DNA of 7,440 nucleotides from Actinomycetes bacterium (GTDB lineage Bacteria > Actinomycetota > Actinomycetes > JAHEKZ01). The stretch covers positions 1-7,440 of the forward strand of contig JAJAYM010000023.1 in the NCBI GenBank assembly GCA_027117675.1, given 5' to 3'. The notes under the pieces were generated by a model that was not told the origin of the DNA, made no database searches, and was given only the letters and a program-made list of their open reading frames with translations. Both the position numbers and the translations under genes were made by a program. Shown piece by piece: positions 5,485 through 7,440 of the stretch (position 1 is its first letter; each line of letters begins with the position of its first letter).

Positions 5485-6380
5485 CTGGCGTTGTCGTGTG
5501 GTGGAACGGTGGCATCGGGACGATTATTGGCCGCGAAGTGTGCACCGTCGACGGCCCCGGCGGCACCATTCAGCTCGACCAGGACCAGATCGCCAACGCC
5601 TCCACCATCGCATCGGTGGCAGACCAAACTGAACTTCCCGCACGTGCGGTAACCGTCGGCTTGGCAACGGCAATGCAAGAGTCGCGGCTGCGCAACCTCG
5701 ATGGCGGCGATCACGACAGCGCCGGGCTCTTCCAGCAACGCCCCTCGCAAGGCTGGGGGTCATTCGACGAAGTAACCGATCCCGTCTACGCGTCCGAAGC
5801 TTTCTTCTCCGCCCTTGTCGCGGTCGATCGCTGGCAGCACTTGCCGGTCACCGTCGCCGCCCAAACCGTTCAGCGCAGCGCCTTCCCCGACGCGTACCAA
5901 CAACACGCCGACGAAGCGAAGACGCTCACTGCTGCGTTCACTGGACGCCGCGGTGCCGCGTTGTCGTGCGCCGTCCGCGCCGAAGAAGAGCGCAGCCAGA
6001 CGATCGACCCCACAGGTCTGACGCCCCGGGCCACGACACTGCGAACGGCAGTGGAGGACGCCTGGGGCAGTCAGAGTCTCGGCGGCTTCGCACCTGGCGG
6101 CGTCACTCGGGCCAATCCATCAGCGCACAACGAGGGACGCGCGATCGACGTGTTCTTCGAGCCGTACGACGACCCGCAGATGCGACACCGCGGCTGGGCG
6201 CTTGCCCACTGGATGGTCGCTAACGCCGACCAGCTTGACGTGAGCATCCTCATCTATCGCGACAAGATCTGGTCAGCACGGCGTTCACCCGAGGGCTGGC
6301 GCGACTACGTCTCTCCCTTCGGCGACCCCAAGGACCCCACGCAGCGTCACCTCGACCACATCCACGTCGAGGTGGTCTAA
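5478..6380 (+). CDS. Two-domain cell-wall hydrolase: lysozyme-like domain plus LAS-type (M15-like) peptidase domain
   Basis: The main body of a secreted or membrane-anchored peptidoglycan hydrolase; 300 residues from TTG 5478, the first in-frame start available, though the original start is probably ATG 5410 in another frame. Domain 1 (about 40-155) has PARAVTVGLATAMQESRLRN, with Glu 68 placed like the catalytic Glu of lytic transglycosylases, then DSAGLFQQRPSQGWG (80-94); such proteins are often misnamed heavy metal transporters. Domain 2 (about 180-300) has SAHNEGRAIDVF (216-226; His 217, Asp 224) and LDHIHVEV (292-299; His 294, His 296). This HxxxxxxD...HxH set is the zinc site of LAS/M15-type peptidases (ARB_07466-like C-terminal domain). 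Cys 22 and Cys 164 could form a disulphide outside the cell. As it stands, translation from TTG 5478 yields only a stub of the membrane anchor and would probably leave the protein in the cytosol. Catalytic roles are inferred from motifs. Confidence 0.78.
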   Translation: MVAGVVVWWNGGIGTIIGREVCTVDGPGGTIQLDQDQIANASTIASVADQTELPARAVTVGLATAMQESRLRNLDGGDHDSAGLFQQRPSQGWGSFDEVTDPVYASEAFFSALVAVDRWQHLPVTVAAQTVQRSAFPDAYQQHADEAKTLTAAFTGRRGAALSCAVRAEEERSQTIDPTGLTPRATTLRTAVEDAWGSQSLGGFAPGGVTRANPSAHNEGRAIDVFFEPYDDPQMRHRGWALAHWMVANADQLDVSILIYRDKIWSARRSPEGWRDYVSPFGDPKDPTQRHLDHIHVEVV

Positions 6381-6387
6381 ACCTTGC

Positions 6388-6485
6388 GCGGTCCTGGCCT
6401 GGAAGATGTTGGCTAAGGAAGACGTGCGGAACTGAGTGAGCGGTCCTGCGGTCACGTCGTACTTTGCCCGAGAGGCCAGGGCCGC
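6388..6485 (+). repeat. Nested and alternative inverted repeats in the hydrolase-dapC gap
   Basis: The 135-bp gap 6381-6515 has no gene but much pairing potential. GCGGTCCTGGCCT (6388-6400) pairs with AGGCCAGGGCCGC (6473-6485) over 13 positions, with one T-G wobble that is tolerated in plus-strand RNA only. Inside, GACGTG (6421-6426) pairs with CACGTC (6453-6458). The 9-mer GCGGTCCTG also occurs at 6440-6448 and could take the same right arm (6477-6485) as a shorter competing hairpin. This may be a 3'-end structure of the hydrolase mRNA, a terminator without a U-tract, or a small structured RNA. No promoter for a separate RNA was identified. Confidence 0.4.
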
Positions 6486-6515
6486 ACGGATCGCCGGGAA
6501 GGGCGAACCGAAGCA

Positions 6516-7440
6516 TTAAGAGCCAGGCGTGTTGGACGCCTTCAGCCGTGCGAGAGCGCCGCGGACGAGCCCTGACCGGGCGATCCGCTGGGCCGCCGCG
6601 TCGACGCGCTCATCGGAGGCCGTGAGCGCGACGCGCACATGTCTGGCACCGCGCACGCCGTAGAAATCGCCGGGCGCAACCAGGATGCCGCGTTCGGCGA
6701 ACCACGTGACGGTCTGCATGGCCTCCTCGTCGCGCGTCGCCCAGATGTACAGCCCCGCCTCGGAGTGGTCGATCGTGAATCCGGCCGCACGCAGCGCCGC
6801 CAGCAACACCTGCCGCCGTCCTGCGTACCGCGTCCGCTGATCGACGACATGGGAGTCGTCGTCGAGGGCCGCCGCCATCGCGGCCTGCACAGGCGTCGGC
6901 ATCATCAGGCCGAGGTGCTTGCGCGCATCGAGCAGTGACGACACGACACCGGCGTCCCCTGCAATGAACCCCGCTCGGTATCCGGCGAGGTTCGACCGCT
7001 TCGACAGCGAGTGCAGCGCCAGCACGCCGTCGTGCACACCGTCGCACACGTTGGGGTGCAGAACCGACACCGGGCGCACATCCCACCCCAGCTCGACGTA
7101 GCACTCGTCGGAGACCACGACCGCTCCGCGTTCGCGCGCCCAGCGCACCATCTTGCGCAGGTGCTCGGCCGGCAGCACCTGTCCCGTCGGGTTCGCCGGC
7201 GAGTTGAGCCAGACCAGGTCGATGCGACCCGGGCCGATGGCCGTGGTCGAGTCGGACGCGATCACTGTCGCCCCGACGACCTTCGCGCCGATGTCATACG
7301 TGGGGTAGGCGAGCTCGGGAACCAGGACGCGACTGTCGGAGTCCAGACCTAGCAGCATGGGCAAGGACGCCACCAACTCTTTGGTGCCGATCGCCGGCAG
7401 GACGGCCTCCGGCGTTACTCCGGTCGCCCCGAGCCGACGT
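6516..7440 (-). CDS. dapC: Succinyldiaminopimelate aminotransferase (N-terminal part beyond the window)
   Basis: A class I/II fold-type I PLP aminotransferase. 307 C-terminal residues are visible, and the frame is still open at the right edge, so about 50-70 residues are missing. It moves the amino group of glutamate to N-succinyl-2-amino-6-ketopimelate, giving N-succinyl-LL-diaminopimelate. Motifs seen include AVLPAIGTKELVASLP near the edge, then LAYPTYDIGA, WLNSPANPTGQV (the Asn that contacts PLP), VVSDECYVELG (PLP-ring Asp and Tyr), and HSLSKRSNLAGYRAGF, with the PLP-binding Lys at 6999-7001. A C-terminal HVRVALT holds the substrate-carboxylate Arg. GTKELV and the SLSKRSN loop are characteristic of actinobacterial DapC, and dapD and dapE lie nearby. 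The gene converges on the hydrolase gene. It is not cotranscribed with dapD, so the pathway genes here sit in at least three transcription units. Confidence 0.93.
   Translation of the reverse strand, partial: RRLGATGVTPEAVLPAIGTKELVASLPMLLGLDSDSRVLVPELAYPTYDIGAKVVGATVIASDSTTAIGPGRIDLVWLNSPANPTGQVLPAEHLRKMVRWARERGAVVVSDECYVELGWDVRPVSVLHPNVCDGVHDGVLALHSLSKRSNLAGYRAGFIAGDAGVVSSLLDARKHLGLMMPTPVQAAMAAALDDDSHVVDQRTRYAGRRQVLLAALRAAGFTIDHSEAGLYIWATRDEEAMQTVTWFAERGILVAPGDFYGVRGARHVRVALTASDERVDAAAQRIARSGLVRGALARLKASNTPGS

Noticed and set aside
5193..5750. Minus-strand frame of 185 codons opposite dapD and the hydrolase
   Set aside because: It crosses two plus-strand genes and their gap, has a low-complexity Arg/Pro/Ser make-up, and no ribosome binding site that stands out.
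6406..6435. Nine-codon ATG frame in the hydrolase-dapC gap
   Set aside because: It is very short, the purine-rich GGAAG is too close to the ATG to serve as a ribosome binding site, and it conflicts with the stem structures there.
6250..6516. Minus-strand frame of 88 codons after dapC
   Set aside because: It starts directly at the dapC stop and runs into the antisense of the hydrolase's conserved LDHIHVEV end. The composition is of a random G+C-rich frame.
1..7440. Mobile element, CRISPR, tRNA or toxin-antitoxin content
   Set aside because: No terminal repeats, transposase motifs, regularly spaced repeats, cloverleaf structures or small toxin-antitoxin pairs were seen on either strand.

Overview
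The window is G+C-rich (roughly two thirds by eye) chromosomal DNA from an actinomycete-type bacterium. The best evidence is the protein content: DapD is very close to the mycobacterial type, a FolP2-like dihydropteroate synthase homologue lies near a long-form LOG-family protein, dapE and dapD are divergent, and GTG starts without Shine-Dalgarno sequences are used. I cannot name the genus. I see no tRNA, rRNA, CRISPR array, insertion sequence, phage gene or plasmid gene. This is housekeeping DNA, with the interest in the spaces between genes.

Layout from left to right. The 3' end of a folP2-like gene (+) enters from the left edge. It converges on, and overlaps tail to tail by 128 bp with, a 12-helix MFS transporter gene (-). 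Upstream of the MFS gene and on the same strand, 39 bp away, is a LOG-family (TIGR00730-type) gene. A 147-bp divergent region with a perfect 13-bp palindrome separates it from a yceI-type gene (+). yceI converges on dapE (-), and two compact hairpins lie at that junction. dapE and dapD (+) diverge from a 17-bp gap. After dapD comes a two-domain secreted or membrane-anchored cell-wall hydrolase (+), whose N-terminal membrane segment is split by an apparent one-base frameshift. A 135-bp gap rich in inverted repeats follows, then dapC (-), which runs off the right edge.

Functionally the core is the succinylase branch of diaminopimelate/lysine synthesis. DapD succinylates tetrahydrodipicolinate, DapC transaminates the product, and DapE removes the succinyl group to give LL-diaminopimelate for peptidoglycan and lysine. 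A peptidoglycan hydrolase between dapD and dapC fits a cell-wall theme. LOG and FolP2 homologues are frequent chromosomal neighbours of dapE in actinobacteria; yceI and the MFS gene look like local additions.

The most notable non-coding signal is at dapE/dapD. The two GTG start codons sit symmetrically at the ends of a near-perfect 23-bp palindrome whose centre reads TACCGTA. It therefore offers a -10-like TAnnnT hexamer on each strand, exactly 6 nt from each GTG. This predicts one symmetric promoter making two leaderless mRNAs. Other points are the frameshift in the hydrolase, alternative nested stems downstream of it, the likely MarR-type operator at yceI, and the tail-to-tail overlap. I found no clear evidence of an entirely new multi-gene system.
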